A DNA stretch of 64,000 nucleotides from Clostridium sp. (lineage in GTDB: Bacteria > Bacillota_I > Bacilli_A > Acholeplasmatales > Anaeroplasmataceae). Under the pieces are notes generated by a model. That model ran no database searches. It worked only from the letters and a program-made list of their open reading frames with translations, and had not been told where the DNA came from. Position 1 is the stretch's first letter. Each line of letters begins with the position of its first letter. The stretch is taken from contig CP091735.1 of the NCBI GenBank assembly GCA_022010015.1, positions 496,001 through 560,000 of the forward strand, read 5' to 3'. Positions 23,288 through 33,684 of the stretch are shown one piece after another. Made by a program: the position numbers and the translations under genes.

Positions 23288-25288
23288 CTAAATCTTTTTA
23301 TTGATAATCTTAGGAATTAAACAAGAAATAATAAAATATCCAACCATTATCGTTATTAACATAACACCTAAACACTCAAAATAAAAAGCAAATAAAATCA
23401 AAATATTTTTAATTTAAAATACCAACAAAAAAATATTCGAAGCTTGAATAATAAAATGGCAAATATCTAGTTAAATAAATTAATGAGCCTATCACAAAAA
23501 AAGCTAATACTAAAAAAAGCATAATTGTTTTAATAAATAAAATAATCCTACTTCTTCTATTCATTTTTTTATAAAATTATAAAAAGATATATCTTTTGTT
23601 AAAGAAAAATATAAATAATTGTAAATATAAGAATTAAGCCAAGTAAAATCTTATAATTGCTCAATATATTAATAGGACTATATTTTTATAGATAAAATCT
23701 TAAAATACGAATTTAAATCAGCTTTATCAATAATATTATAATCATGATCATAATTATACTCATCACTATATATACTTAAGGCATCACTACCATCTCCAAG
23801 ATTCTTAAAAAAGAAATCATAGGTTCTTTGATTTAAATAGGTTCCTCTAACTGTACTATCATAAATATAATGTAGAGTCGCACTTTCACCCTTATAATTC
23901 TTTTTAGTAGTTATATTTCCTTTCATGACATTACCACGTAATACAAAATCATCTAAGGAATTATCAATTTTTAAATATTTAATAGGATAATAGTCATTAT
24001 TACCAGTAGGACAAATATCACCATTACCATATTTATTATTATATTCATTCATATAATCAAAGCTCATCTTATCACATAAGACCAAGGGATATGAATAATC
24101 ATAAATAATTATTCCAACAACCTTAAATTCAAATTCTGTCATTGGAGCATCACAAAAAGCAAATTCCTTCCATGGATAATAAATACAATTTATATAACCT
24201 TTATAGGTTTTTAAATAAATATGAAGGAATAGAAATAACAATTTCCTTTTTCATTTTCAATTTCTCTACCATAGGAAACCTTATTAGAAATCAAGCTTCG
24301 TTCATAAAAAGGTAGCTTACGTCCATGAACATAGGTACTAATTTGATTAGTAAAATAGTAATTATAGGTAATACCATCATAACTCAAATCATAATTTTTT
24401 TCGTATTATCAAATTTCAATTCATAGGCAAAAAGGTGAACGACGCTTATTAGTATAAAAAGGGATATGAATAATTATTAGAGGAAATAAACATACTAATA
24501 TAAAATGTCCCTAATATTAAAAAAATAACATAAATAAATAGCTAAAATAAACTAATTTTTGTACTTTTTTTAAATGCTTTAAAAAGATATTATGCTTAAC
24601 ACATCTATAATCATTTAATTGAATGTTAGAATCAATGATATCATTAGCTTTAATTGTCTTCTTTTTCAATATCAACCTCTACTGCAAATTCAAAAGGAAA
24701 TATTTCTCTTTTATGAGAAATAAAAAAATCAGCATCTTATTTTTTTACTTTCAAATAATCTTAAATACTTTACCAATGAGGCTTCATCAATAGATTGAGT
24801 AATTTCATCTAAAAATAATAATCGGACAATCCAATAACAAAGCATAAGCAATTAAAACACGTTGTTTTTTTGACCAGAACTTAAATTTTTTTAAACTTAG
24901 CATTAACCTTCTTTTTTTCAACTCAAGCTTGTCTAAAACGTCAATTATCTTATGCTTCAATTCTTTATTATCATTACTAGCTAAAGCTACAAACAAATTT
25001 TCATAAATTGTCAACCCATTCATAAATAATAATTTAGCAGGTAAATAATAAACATATTTATTTAAATCACTATTACTAAGAACCTTACCATTATAGCTTA
25101 TTTCTCCTGTATAATTTTTTTATTCTTCCACATAAAATCTTAGCCAGTGTTGACTTACCACACCCACTTTCACCATAAATAAGTGAAGGCTTGCCAGTAG
25201 GAAATGCTATTGAATAATTTTCAAATATTTTATATTTAGTTTTTTGCAGTGTATCATAAGCAAAACAAATATTCTTTAATTCAAGCAA
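23288..25288 (-). CDS. Cassette B, second ABC protein: ATPase fused to FtsX/MacB-like permease, frameshifted
   Basis: TTG start 25288 with AAGGTG upstream, two bases after the preceding stop. ATPase: LELKNICFAYDTLQKTKY, Walker A YGESGCGKSTLAKILCG, signature near SGQKQRVLIAYALLLD, Walker B CPIIIF followed by DEITQSIDEASL, and switch FFISHKREI. Then a linker (VEVDIEKED), a membrane span, a large extracellular domain (23678-24430: YDSTVRGTYLNQRTYDFFF, DKMSFDYMNEYNNKYGNGD) and hydrophobic segments IKTIMLFLVLAFFVIGSLI and MLITIMVGYFIISCLIP at the end. About 665 residues in MacB order. Many homopolymer breaks. Proposed partner of the next gene upstream. Confidence 0.68.
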
Positions 25289-25290
25289 AT

Positions 25291-27238
25291 CTACACACCT
25301 TCATTTCTCTTAGTCTTAAATAATATTATTAGCATACCTAAATTATAAATAACTAGCATTATAACCAAAGATAAGAAAATATATATATTATTACTACTAT
25401 ATCCATAAGCATATTTTTTTGATATAGATGATCTTTAGGATTATTATTAACATAATAATAAATCAAATGATATATAATACCAATACTAACACAAAAATAA
25501 GCGATGGTATTAGAAACATCCTTAATAAATATTCCTTTAATTTATCCCTTAAAGCTATATCCACACCAATTATAAAATACTATTTCATTTCTTAATAGCT
25601 TAGCCTTAAACAATAATAATAATATCACATAACCAATGCTAATTATGCCAAATGCTATAAAATTTATAGTTATATTCTTAATTAAATATTCATCAACTAA
25701 GCTTCCAATTAAATAAGAACTATCTTGTGACTCTAAATAATAAAAATTATGCTTAATCGTTGTTTTGAAATCAGCTTTTCTAGTTGTTCCGTTAGTAAAA
25801 ACATGTTCATCCATATAATCAAGCAAGTTTTTAACATTCTTAGTGGCTTTTTAGTCATTACTAGCCTTATTATTAGCTTCAAAATTTTTCTTTATAATAA
25901 TCATAATTTGCTTCGTTTAGTACTATAGCATTATAATTTGATTTTAATACACCAACTACTTTAAGACTTTGTTATGTTAGAAACTCCTATACTATTAACA
26001 TAAACATTATTATAATCATTAAAATTAATATTTTTGTTTCTGCAATTGTAATTTCATTCAAAACAATCTATGTACGTTCGTCATAACTATTTGTCAGATA
26101 TAAAGCTACCTTCATCCTCATGATTTTTATAATATATTTCTAATGCTTGTTTCATATAAAATCATGAATAGGTATAAATAACTTCAAATACCTTATCAGT
26201 TATCATAACCTCATCTTCTTTTTTTGAGGATATCTTCCTTTTATTAATTTGTTATTTTTAAATAAAAAATCATATGATACTATTGAATCTGTTGACAATT
26301 GAAGATGTTATACCTTTATAATTGAAAGAAAGATAAAAAAACCACTTTCATATAACTTTGTATTATTCTTGGTATCTTTGATCAATATCATCAATATTAT
26401 AACTATTTAATACACAATCTTCCTTTGGTAGATTATTGCTTTCTATTATAAAAGACTACATTTCTTAATGTATTAAATATTACTATTAAATAAATTAGTG
26501 TCATTACATACATTAATATATTTATTGGTCTTTTAAATCTACTTTTATATTTTACTACCTCTTTATCATTTTCTCCATTTACATCTAGTGATATTCCACC
26601 ATTATTTATTATTAGCTCTTCCTTTTTTATTTCTTTATTTTCTAATGTTAAAATAGTATTAACATATTCTCTTATTTTTTCATCATGTGATACAAATATT
26701 ACAAAATGATCTATTGCCAACGTTTTTAATTGCCTTATAAATAATTATTCTATTTTTCTTCATCTAAATTTTTCTGTTAATTCATCATATAAATAGATTT
26801 TTCTTATTCAAAAAAATAAGCTTAATACAAATATAAATCTGTTTCCTTTGTCCTGTGGATAAAGCTTTATATTCCATATGTACTAATTCCTTTGGTAAAT
26901 TAAATAATGCCATTAAGCCATAGAAATATTCCATTTGTTTATTTTTTTCAATATTACTCTTTTTTCTTAAGGCCATAAAATTCTCAAATAAGGTAGCTTC
27001 CATAATTGCATTTTGATCACTTGCTACATAACAAATATCATTCTTAGCTATTTCCTTATTATTAAATAACACCTTACCTTGATATTTTGTATCCTTAGCT
27101 ATTATCTTTAATAATGTTGACTTTACCACAGCCACTTTTTCCCTCTAAGCCAAATAAATCCGTCATTAATTTCTAAATTTAAATTATCATAGATTATTTC
27201 ATCATATTTTCCTTACTTATCCCAATTAGGCTTAACAT
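25291..27238 (-). CDS. Cassette B, first ABC protein: ATPase fused to FtsX/MacB-like permease, frameshifted
   Basis: ATG 27238 after AAAGGTGG. ATPase: KYDEIIYDNLNLEINDGF, Walker A RGKSGCGKSTLLKIIAKD, Q-loop region CYVASDQNAIMEATLFEN, signature LSTGQRKQIYICIKLI, switch FVIFVSHDEKI. The fusion is seen directly in one unbroken frame (26720-26433): the switch His is followed by NTILTLENKEIKKEELIINN and then the first span RPINILMYVMTLIYLIVIF. The extracellular region runs to about 25830; C-terminal spans include ITINFIAFGIISIGYVILL and LSLVIMLVIYNLGMLIILF, ending TKRNEGV. About 650 residues. Starts 20 bases after the secreted-protein stop. Confidence 0.72.
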
Positions 27239-27258
27239 AAAAAAATCCACCTTTACAA

Positions 27259-27803
27259 TTAATATAATTCCCAATGATAATAAAGTCTACAATCTCCATC
27301 ACCAAATGACGTTGACACATCTATTCTTACTTTATTATATGGAGTAAGTTTATTAATATTTTTCTAAATAATTACGCAATGGATCATAACACGATGGTAT
27401 CTCCCCCATCAGTTAATAAAATTCCTAAAACGTCTTTATTTTTACTTCCAGGTTCAAATAAATATAATGTTTTACTAATTATCTCGGTATATGATCCTCT
27501 ATCAATATATATTGCAATGTAAATAGTTGGATAATTATTTTGTTCATTACCCGTTGCGTATAAAATAGTTGACTCATAAACGCTAAAATATAAATAATTA
27601 CATGAGATAGAACTTGGTAAGGTTGCACTCATAATAGTTCTAACCTCATCATGATTTGCAATAAATGGTATGCCTCCATTTTCTCTTCTTACATCCTTAC
27701 TATGGATCATAGTTTCATCCGGAATAAACTTAGCTCCAATATATGGTGAAAAAAACAAAATAAAACAATTAAAGCTATAAAACTAAATATTAATTTTTTT
27801 CAT
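27259..27803 (-). CDS. Cassette B secreted protein of unknown function, frameshifted
   Basis: ATG 27803 after AGGGAGG. The signal, after frame repair, reads MKK-LIFSFIALIVLFCFF; the mature part starts near SPYIGAKFIPDETMIHSKD. Body: RRENGGIPFIANHDEVRTI, SSISCNYLYFSVYESTILYA, YPTIYIAIYIDRGSYTEI, then, after breaks near 27385 and 27362, CYDPLRNYLE, TPYNKVRIDVSTSFGDGDC and a stop after YYHWELY. About 180 residues with three Cys, beta-rich. No clear sequence likeness to the cassette A product apart from position, signal peptide and control region. Family not recognised. Confidence 0.6.
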
Positions 27804-27843
27804 AAATAACTACCTCCCTATATTTAAAATTAATTTTTACTAC

Positions 27844-27873
27844 ATTATATTGTATTTATATTTTTATTGTCAA
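27844..27873 (-). promoter_or_regulatory. Promoter of cassette B
   Basis: Minus strand TTGACA (27873-27868), 18 bases, TATAAT (27849-27844). Same consensus hexamers as cassette A's promoter. Confidence 0.8.
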
Positions 27874-27911
27874 TACTTATTTTTGATTTTTTTATAATAA
27901 TTATAAGCTTA

Positions 27912-27950
27912 TCGAATTTTATTCATCATTTGTCGAATTTTTATTCGGTA
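27912..27950. promoter_or_regulatory. Shared near-palindrome upstream of cassette B, with a second partial copy
   Basis: TCGAATTTTTATTCGGTA at 27933-27950 is the exact reverse complement of 11251-11268 and ends 130 bases from the start codon, as in cassette A. A second weaker copy, TCGAATTTTATTCA, lies at 27912-27925. The sites are 39 and 60 bases above the -35. Confidence 0.6.
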
Positions 27951-27979
27951 TATTATATTGTATTTTTTTAGCTTCAAAT

Positions 27980-28021
27980 AAAAAAATAAAAAAAGAATAA
28001 GCATATTTCTAATACTTATTC
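27980..28021 (-). terminator. Terminator after the small membrane protein
   Basis: Minus strand GAATAAG (28021-28015) pairs with CTTATTC (28001-27995), followed by a run of T interrupted by A. The stem overlaps the stop codon of the preceding gene. Confidence 0.65.
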
Positions 28022-28384
28022 CATAATTTCTGCCATATAGCCAATCTTAATTAAAAAGATTTCTAATTGCATTTTTTTATTAACTTCTTCTTCATAATGA
28101 ATTGTTATTATCTTATTCTTATTATCAAATACTGGATAAATATTTCTATCTCTTGCAAAAAAACCTGATTTAATTCTAAAATCCATTTATAGCCACGAAC
28201 ACCAGTAATTTTTTTATCTTAAATGAACCAATAAATTTTTCTACCAGCCATTTCCTTTTCAATTTGCTTTTGACTTTTTATGAGCCTTTGAATATTTAAA
28301 TAAATAATATGGAACTAAAATTAATAACAAAACAATTATTGCCCCTATAACTGTATAAGGGTTCTTTTCATTTGCTAAAAGCAT
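28016..28384 (-). CDS. Small single-span membrane protein, unknown, frameshifted
   Basis: Begins MLLANEKNPYTVIGAIIVLL with the span continuing LILVPYYLFKYSKAHKKSK, then an amphipathic/cytosolic part: IEKEMAGRK, KKITGVRGYKWILELNQ, NIYPVFDNKNKIITIHYEEE, MQLEIFLIKIGYMAEIME. Breaks near 28270, 28220 and 28165. About 120 residues, N-terminus outside by charge. It lies downstream of rplQ but behind that operon's terminator. Not recognised. Confidence 0.55.
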
Positions 28385-28430
28385 TATATCAACTCCAAAA
28401 TAGAATATGTTATTATTATAACCTATTTTT

Positions 28431-28464
28431 AAGCAAAAAGAAAAAAAGAACCTAAAAGGTTCTT
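28431..28464 (-). terminator. Terminator of the ribosomal protein operon
   Basis: Minus strand AAGAACCT (28464-28457) pairs with AGGTTCTT (28453-28446) around a 3-nt loop, followed by TTTTTCTTTTT. It overlaps the rplQ stop. Confidence 0.88.
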
Positions 28465-28825
28465 ATTCTACAAATGCAACAATTGCCATAGGAGCAGCAT
28501 CTCCACGACGGAAACCAGTCTTTATAACACGAGTATATCCACCATTACGAGTTGCAAACTTAGGAGCAATTTCACTAAATAATTTTTGAATTGCATACTT
28601 GCCATCTGAATCCTTTTCAAAACGAACAAGTTGTGCTGCTTGACGTCTAGAATGAAGAGTATTAGTCTTACCTAGAGTAACCATTCTATCAGCTAGCTTC
28701 TTAACTTCTTTAGCCTTTGCTTCAGTAGTTTCAATTTGACCATTAATAATTAAGTCAGTAACTAAATCACGAAGTAATGCCTTACGTTGAGCGGAATTAC
28801 GACGTAGTCTACTATAACCTGCCAT
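28463..28825 (-). CDS. rplQ: 50S ribosomal protein L17 (bL17)
   Basis: 120 residues, intact. Starts MAGYSRLRRNSAQRKALLRD, continues DLIINGQIETTEAKAKEVK and ends GGYTRVIKTGFRRGDAAPMA before IVAFVE: complete family pattern. It lines the peptide tunnel exit. Last gene of the alpha segment, 23 bases after rpoA; the terminator stem overlaps its stop. Confidence 0.98.
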   Translation of the reverse strand: MAGYSRLRRNSAQRKALLRDLVTDLIINGQIETTEAKAKEVKKLADRMVTLGKTNTLHSRRQAAQLVRFEKDSDGKYAIQKLFSEIAPKFATRNGGYTRVIKTGFRRGDAAPMAIVAFVE

Positions 28826-28848
28826 ACTTATAACTTCCTCCTTGTAAA

Positions 28849-29802
28849 TTAGTCTTTTCTAAATCCAAGGCCTAAAGCCTCTAATTTTTCTTTAATCTCT
28901 TTTAATGACTTACGTCCTAAATTACGAACCTTCATCATATCTTCTTCTGACTTAGAAGAAAGTTCAGCAACAGTATTTAAAGCTGCACGTTTTAAGCAGT
29001 TATAAGAACGAACTGATAAATCTAATTCATCAATTGTCATTTCAAGTTTACGGTTGTGGCTTTCGCATTCAGGCTCAGTCATAAATTCTCCTGAAGCCTT
29101 CTCGCTTAATTCAACCATTACCTCTAAGTGCTCAATCATCATCTTAGAAGCAATTGCAATTGCTTCCTTAGCGTTAATTGAACCATTAGTTGTAACTTCA
29201 ATTGTAAGCTTATCATATGATGCAACGTTGCCCTCATTACGAGTTTTTTCAACGTCAAAGCTTACATTAGTAACTGGTGTATAAATTGAATCAATTGCAA
29301 TAACACCAACACTATGATTATATGCTTTATTCTTATCAGCACCAACAAATCCTACACCACGACGAACTGTTAGGTACATACTTAAATTACCACCAGCTGA
29401 TACAGTTGCGATATGTTGTTCAGGATTAATAACCTCTACTTCACTTCCATGAATGAAATCAGCAGCTGTTACTTCTCCTTCTTGCTTATGTAATTCTACA
29501 GTTGTTTCGAAATTAGGATCATCAGAATCAACCTTTAGAACTACCTTCTTTAAATTTAATATGATAGTGATGACATCTTCAACAACACCATCAACATTCA
29601 TAAATTCATGCTCGGCTCCATCAATTTTTACGTTGACGAAAGCTGCACCAGGTAGAGATGATAATAAAGTTCTACGAAGTGCATTTCCTAATGTAATACC
29701 GAAACCTCTCTCTAATGGAGTAACTTCAAATTTAGCATAGCTGCCATTTGGAGATATTTCTAGAATACTAGTTTTTGGTTTTTCAAATTTTAAATCTTTC
29801 AT
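28849..29802 (-). CDS. rpoA: RNA polymerase alpha subunit
   Basis: 317 residues, unbroken. The N-terminal dimerisation domain includes LERGFGITLGNALRRTLLSS, ending GAAFVNVKIDGAEHEF. The C-terminal domain, which contacts UP elements and activators, has LDLSVRSYNCLKRAALNTV and MKVRNLGRKSLKEIKEKLEA. Standard place between rpsK and rplQ. That this long gene is intact while others break reflects its fewer homopolymer runs. Confidence 0.98.
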   Translation of the reverse strand: MKDLKFEKPKTSILEISPNGSYAKFEVTPLERGFGITLGNALRRTLLSSLPGAAFVNVKIDGAEHEFMNVDGVVEDVITIILNLKKVVLKVDSDDPNFETTVELHKQEGEVTAADFIHGSEVEVINPEQHIATVSAGGNLSMYLTVRRGVGFVGADKNKAYNHSVGVIAIDSIYTPVTNVSFDVEKTRNEGNVASYDKLTIEVTTNGSINAKEAIAIASKMMIEHLEVMVELSEKASGEFMTEPECESHNRKLEMTIDELDLSVRSYNCLKRAALNTVAELSSKSEEDMMKVRNLGRKSLKEIKEKLEALGLGFRKD

Positions 29803-29840
29803 AATGGGCCTCCTATATCTTATTTTGTGTTCCTACAAAA

Positions 29841-30224
29841 CTATCCACGAGGACGTTTAGGTGGACGACAACCATTATGAGGAACTGGTGTTACATCTGT
29901 AATAGTTGTAATCTCTAAGCCTGCAACTTGAAGAGAACGAATTGCAGCTTCTCTTCCTTGACCAGGACCCTTTACAGATACATCTACTTTTACAACGCCT
30001 TGATCCTTAGCTGATTTAGCAGCTGCTTCACTTGCCATTTGGGCAGCAAATGGAGTAGACTTACGACTACCCTTGAATCCAAGAGCACCAGCACTAGCCC
30101 AAGAAATTACATTTCCAGCTGGATCAGTGATTGTAACGATTGTATTATTGAAAGTCGAATGAATATGAGCAACGCCAACTGGACAATTTCTCTTCACACG
30201 ACGCTTAGTTACTTTACGTGCCAT
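29841..30224 (-). CDS. rpsK: 30S ribosomal protein S11 (uS11)
   Basis: 127 residues, intact. Contains GVAHIHSTFNNTIVTITD, GNVISWASAGALGFKGSRKS, and the C-terminal VTPVPHNGCRPPKRPRG, where the Asn of HNG is a known isoaspartate site in this family. Platform protein near the mRNA exit. 38 bases before rpoA. Confidence 0.98.
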   Translation of the reverse strand: MARKVTKRRVKRNCPVGVAHIHSTFNNTIVTITDPAGNVISWASAGALGFKGSRKSTPFAAQMASEAAAKSAKDQGVVKVDVSVKGPGQGREAAIRSLQVAGLEITTITDVTPVPHNGCRPPKRPRG

Positions 30225-30237
30225 GATTTATTCCTCC

Positions 30238-30606
30238 TTAAGCTTTCTTCTTCTTAGCAATTGTGTGTTTAGGTCCCTTGCATGTACGAGCATTATTTCT
30301 CGTATTTTGACCACGGCAAGGTAATCCCTTACGATGGCGGATACCACGATAACAACCAATTTCCATTAAGCCCTTAATATTAAGAGCAACCTCACGACGA
30401 AGGTCACCTTCTACATGATACTTGCTGATTTGACTACGAATTGCACTTAATTGCTCTTCAGTCAAGTTCTTTACACGGATGTCTTCAGCAACACCGGCAT
30501 CCTTTAAAATTTTCTTTGATGTTGGAAGTCCAATACCATAAATATATGTTAAGGAAATCACAACTTGTTTTTCATTTGGAATATCTACACCTGAAATACG
30601 TGCCAT
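30238..30606 (-). CDS. rpsM: 30S ribosomal protein S13 (uS13)
   Basis: 122 residues, intact: MARISGVDIPNEKQVVISLT, YIYGIGLPTSKKIL, and the basic tail GIRHRKGLPCRGQNTRNNAR ending TIAKKKKA. Head protein that bridges to the 50S subunit and touches P-site tRNA. 21 bases after rpmJ. Confidence 0.98.
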   Translation of the reverse strand: MARISGVDIPNEKQVVISLTYIYGIGLPTSKKILKDAGVAEDIRVKNLTEEQLSAIRSQISKYHVEGDLRREVALNIKGLMEIGCYRGIRHRKGLPCRGQNTRNNARTCKGPKHTIAKKKKA

Positions 30607-30627
30607 ATCTGTGCACCTCCTAATTTT

Positions 30628-30741
30628 CTATCCTTGTCTTTGTTTATGTTTTGGGTTTTCGCAAATAACCATAATACGGCCTTTACGTTTAATAACTTTG
30701 CATTTATCACAAATTGGTTTTACTGATGGTCTAACTTTCAT
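30628..30741 (-). CDS. rpmJ: 50S ribosomal protein L36 (bL36)
   Basis: 37 residues: MKVRPSVKPICDKCKVIKRK, then GRIMVICENPKHKQRQG. Cys-x2-Cys, Cys and His ligands are present, so this is the zinc-binding form. Between infA and rpsM as in other Firmicutes. Confidence 0.95.
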   Translation of the reverse strand: MKVRPSVKPICDKCKVIKRKGRIMVICENPKHKQRQG

Positions 30742-30757
30742 CTTCAATACCTCCGAT

Positions 30758-30978
30758 TTACTTTTGTCTATATGTGATTCTTCCACGTGTTAAATCATAA
30801 GTAGAAAGCTCTACTGTAACATTATCACCTGGTAAAATGCGTATGTTATTCATGCGGATTTTACCAGATACGTGGGCTAAAACTTGATGTTCATTTTCAA
30901 ATTGAACAATAAATTTTGTGTTTGGTAACACTTCTAATACTTTACCTGTCATTTCAATGACATCGTCTTTTTAGCCAT
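30758..30978 (-). CDS. infA: Translation initiation factor IF-1, one frameshift
   Basis: The true start is ATG 30978 (MAKKDDVIEMTGKVLEVLPN); one A is missing in the GCTAAAAAG run, so the uncorrected frame begins only at MTGKV. Then FIVQFENEHQVLAHVSGKIR, NNIRILPGDNVTVELS and DLTRGRITYRQK: an OB-fold protein of 73 residues that occupies the A site during initiation. It follows adk with no map gene between, unlike Bacillus. Confidence 0.95.
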
Positions 30979-31069
30979 AACGCTAACCTCCTTAAATTTG
31001 AGATTCAAACGAGTATCACAACCATTCTAAGCAGGAACCAAATTGTTCCTGCAGCAGTTGTGTAATTGC

Positions 31070-31715
31070 TTATTTACTTAAAGCAAGCTTAATATCAGCA
31101 AATACATGGTCGACAGGTTGGTCACCATTAACAGTTTTTAATAAACCTTGTTTTTCATAATAAGCTAAAAGTGGAGCAGTTTGAGAATCATAAACAGCTA
31201 AACGATTAACTGCAGTTGATTCAGTATCATCAGCTCTTTGGATTAATGCGCTACCGCAGTTATCACAAATACCTTCAGTTTTTGGTTTATTAAATTCAAT
31301 ATGGTATGTGGCTCCACATGTTTTGCAAACACGACGGCCTACCATACGGCGAACTAATATTTCTCTTGCTACATTAACGTCTAATACAGCATCAAGTTTA
31401 ACATTTTGTTCAGATAAAATTTTATCTAAAGCCTCTGCTTGTGCAATAGTTCTTGGGAAACCATCCAACAAAAAGCCATTTTTACAATCAGGCTCTAGCA
31501 ATCTCTCTTTAACAATTCCGATTGTAACCTCATCTGGAACTAAGGCACCCTTATCCATATATCCCTTTGCAGTCATACCTAAAACAGTTTGATTTTTGAT
31601 AGCTGCACGGAACATATCACCAGTTGAGATATGAGGAATATTGTAAAATTTTTGTTATATTTACAGCCTGAGTACCTTTTCCAGCACCAGGTCTTCCCGT
31701 AATTAATAAACGCAT
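31070..31715 (-). CDS. adk: Adenylate kinase, zinc-type, one frameshift
   Basis: Interconverts AMP+ATP and 2 ADP. Start ATG 31715 after AGGAGG. P-loop MRLLITGRPGAGKGTQ; the frame breaks near 31655 (KFYNIPHISTGDMFRAA is restored). NMP-binding DKGALVPDEV, FLLDGFPRTIAQAEALD with the catalytic Arg, LID region RRMVGRRVCKTCGATYH and CDNCG giving four Cys zinc ligands, then QRADDTE. 215 residues, long form. The P-loop has GRPGAGKGT rather than the usual GPPGAGKGT. Sits after secY. Confidence 0.96.
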
Positions 31716-31727
31716 TTTTCCTCCTAA

Positions 31728-33046
31728 TTAATCTAAGAAACCTTTATATTCCTTAGTTTCAGAAATTGTCTCTAATTGTTTAAATGTTTGAATTGCAACA
31801 CCTACAACGATAATTAGTGATGTACCACCAATTGTTATAACTGAAGCCTCAGATGTAGTAAAGCCAAAAGCCTTTGATACAATAATTGGGACTAAAGCTA
31901 AAAAATAGTTAAATAGGTTGCACCTATAAGAGTAATTCTAAACAACATACGAGATAATTGTTTCTTTGTTTCTTCACCTGGACGATATCCTGGAATAAAC
32001 GCAGCCTGTTGATCTAGGTTTTCACTTATCTTATCAGGATCAACCATCATAAATGAATAGAAGAAACTAAAGAAATAAATTAATACAATATATAATACAA
32101 TACCAATAGGTTGATTATATGAGAATATTTGATCAATCCAATATGCACCCTGTGAGCTAGATGTTGAAAGTCCCATAATACCTACAATAGTTAGAGGTAT
32201 TGACATCAAAGTTGAAGCGAAAATTACTGGAATTACGCTTGCACTATTAAGCTTAACAGGAATTCCATCATTACCAGATGTTTGACGGTTTGAATATTGA
32301 ACAGGAATTTTACGAGTAGCACCCTCGAAGAATACAACTCCTAAAATCATTATAATGTATAATAAGATAATGACAATAAAGCAAGTAAGATGTGCACCTG
32401 TAAATCCACTACCAAAATATTTATTCCATAATGTAGTAAACATAGTAGGGATTGAGGCGATAATACCAGCTGAAATTATCATTGAAGAACCATTTCCAAT
32501 ACCATGACGAGTTATTAAATCTGCAAGCCACATAGTAAATGCTGAACCAGCAGTTATAACAATTGCCATATAAATATAGAATAACCAGAATTGATCCTTA
32601 AAAACTAAAATAGAACCAATTAATACGTTCTCAGGACGACTACCAAGACCGAACAATAAAGCTAAAGCCTGAATCATGGCTAAAACTACGGTTGTATATC
32701 TAGTCCATCTATTTAGTTTAACTTTTCCAACTTCTCCTTGCTCTGAATATTCCTTAAACTTAGGAATAATAAGCTGAAGCATTTGGATAATAATTGACGC
32801 TGTAATGTATGGTGAAATACCAAGAGCTAAAATTGAAAACTTGGATAAGCCACCACCACTAAAAGCATTTAATATTGTAAGGAAATCATTTCCCTTAATT
32901 GTTTCAGTTATTGCCTTTGTATCAATAAGTGGAATAGGAATATAAGTTCCTGCTTTAAATACAAGTAAAAAGAATGAATGTATATATGATTTTTTTAAAA
33001 CTATATCTCGATTACCTAAAATCTTCTTTTAGTTTTTTTCAAACAT
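31728..33046 (-). CDS. secY: Protein translocase subunit SecY, frameshifted
   Basis: Channel subunit of the Sec translocon with ten membrane spans. N-terminus MFEKLKEDFRNRDIVLKKII after correcting the A run near 33037. Blocks: KAGTYIPIPLIDTKAI, FSGGGLSKFSILALGISPYI (plug region), ITASIIIQML, GIGNGSSMIISAGIIAS, QYSNRQTSGNDGIPVKLNSA, GYRPGEETKKQLSRMLFRIT. The C-terminal ALVPIIVSKAF, GGTSLIIVVGVAIQTFKQLE needs one base at 31902-31907. 439 residues. rplO, secY and adk are packed within a few bases. Confidence 0.97.
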
Positions 33047-33048
33047 TA

Positions 33049-33489
33049 TTACATCACCTCAACGCTTCCGCCAAGTTTCTCTATAGCTTCTTTAGCGCTA
33101 GCAGAGAATTTCTTTGCCTTAACGGTTAACTTTTGAGTTAATTCTCCTTGACCTAAAACTTTTTACACCATCCAATTCCTCTTTGATAATACCATTTTTT
33201 TAATTAATAATTCTGGTGAAACAACTGTGCCATTTTCAAAAACATTTAATTGTTCAAGATTAACAATTGCATATGTCTTATGACAATGACTATTGAAACC
33301 TCTCTTTGGTAAACGTTGGAATAAAGGTAATTGTCCTCCTTCAAATCCTGGACGAACGCCACCACCTGAACGTGAGTTTTGACCTTTGCTACCTTTACCA
33401 GAAGTCTTACCTAGACCACTACCAATTCCACGTCCAAGACGCTTCTTAGCATGTCTAGCTCCTTTAACTGGGCTTAATTCATTTAACAT
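33049..33489 (-). CDS. rplO: 50S ribosomal protein L15 (uL15), one frameshift
   Basis: MLNELSPVKGARHAKKRLGR, then GIGSGLGKTSGKGSKGQNSR, GVRPGFEGGQLPLFQRLPKR. After a break at the T run near 33197 it continues GIIKEELDGVKVLGQGEL and ends FSASAKEAIEKLGGSVEVM. 146 residues. Its stop is two bases before the secY ATG. Confidence 0.96.
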
Positions 33490-33503
33490 TATCTGGCACC
33501 TCC

Positions 33504-33678
33504 TTATTTCTTTACAACTTTAACCATATGAGCTATAGTTGCAATTTGACCTTTAATTGCTTCATTTTCCTCTTTAACAACTGTTTGACCAATTTTAGTT
33601 AGTCCTAGAGCTTTTGCAGTCTTAACTTGGTTTTGGCTTACGGCCAATTAAACTTTTAACTAGTGTAACTCGATACAT
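33504..33678 (-). CDS. rpmD: 50S ribosomal protein L30 (uL30), one frameshift
   Basis: MYRVTLVKSLIGRKPNQVKT with one base corrected near 33647, then AKALGLTKIGQTVVKEENEA and IATIAHMVKVVKK. 58 residues, normal for bacterial L30. It lies between rpsE and rplO, its standard place. Confidence 0.94.
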
Positions 33679-33684
33679 ATTTAA

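Noticed and set aside
29054..29740. Plus-strand frames opposite rpoA and other ribosomal protein genes
   Set aside because: Shadows of conserved minus-strand genes, with no start signals.
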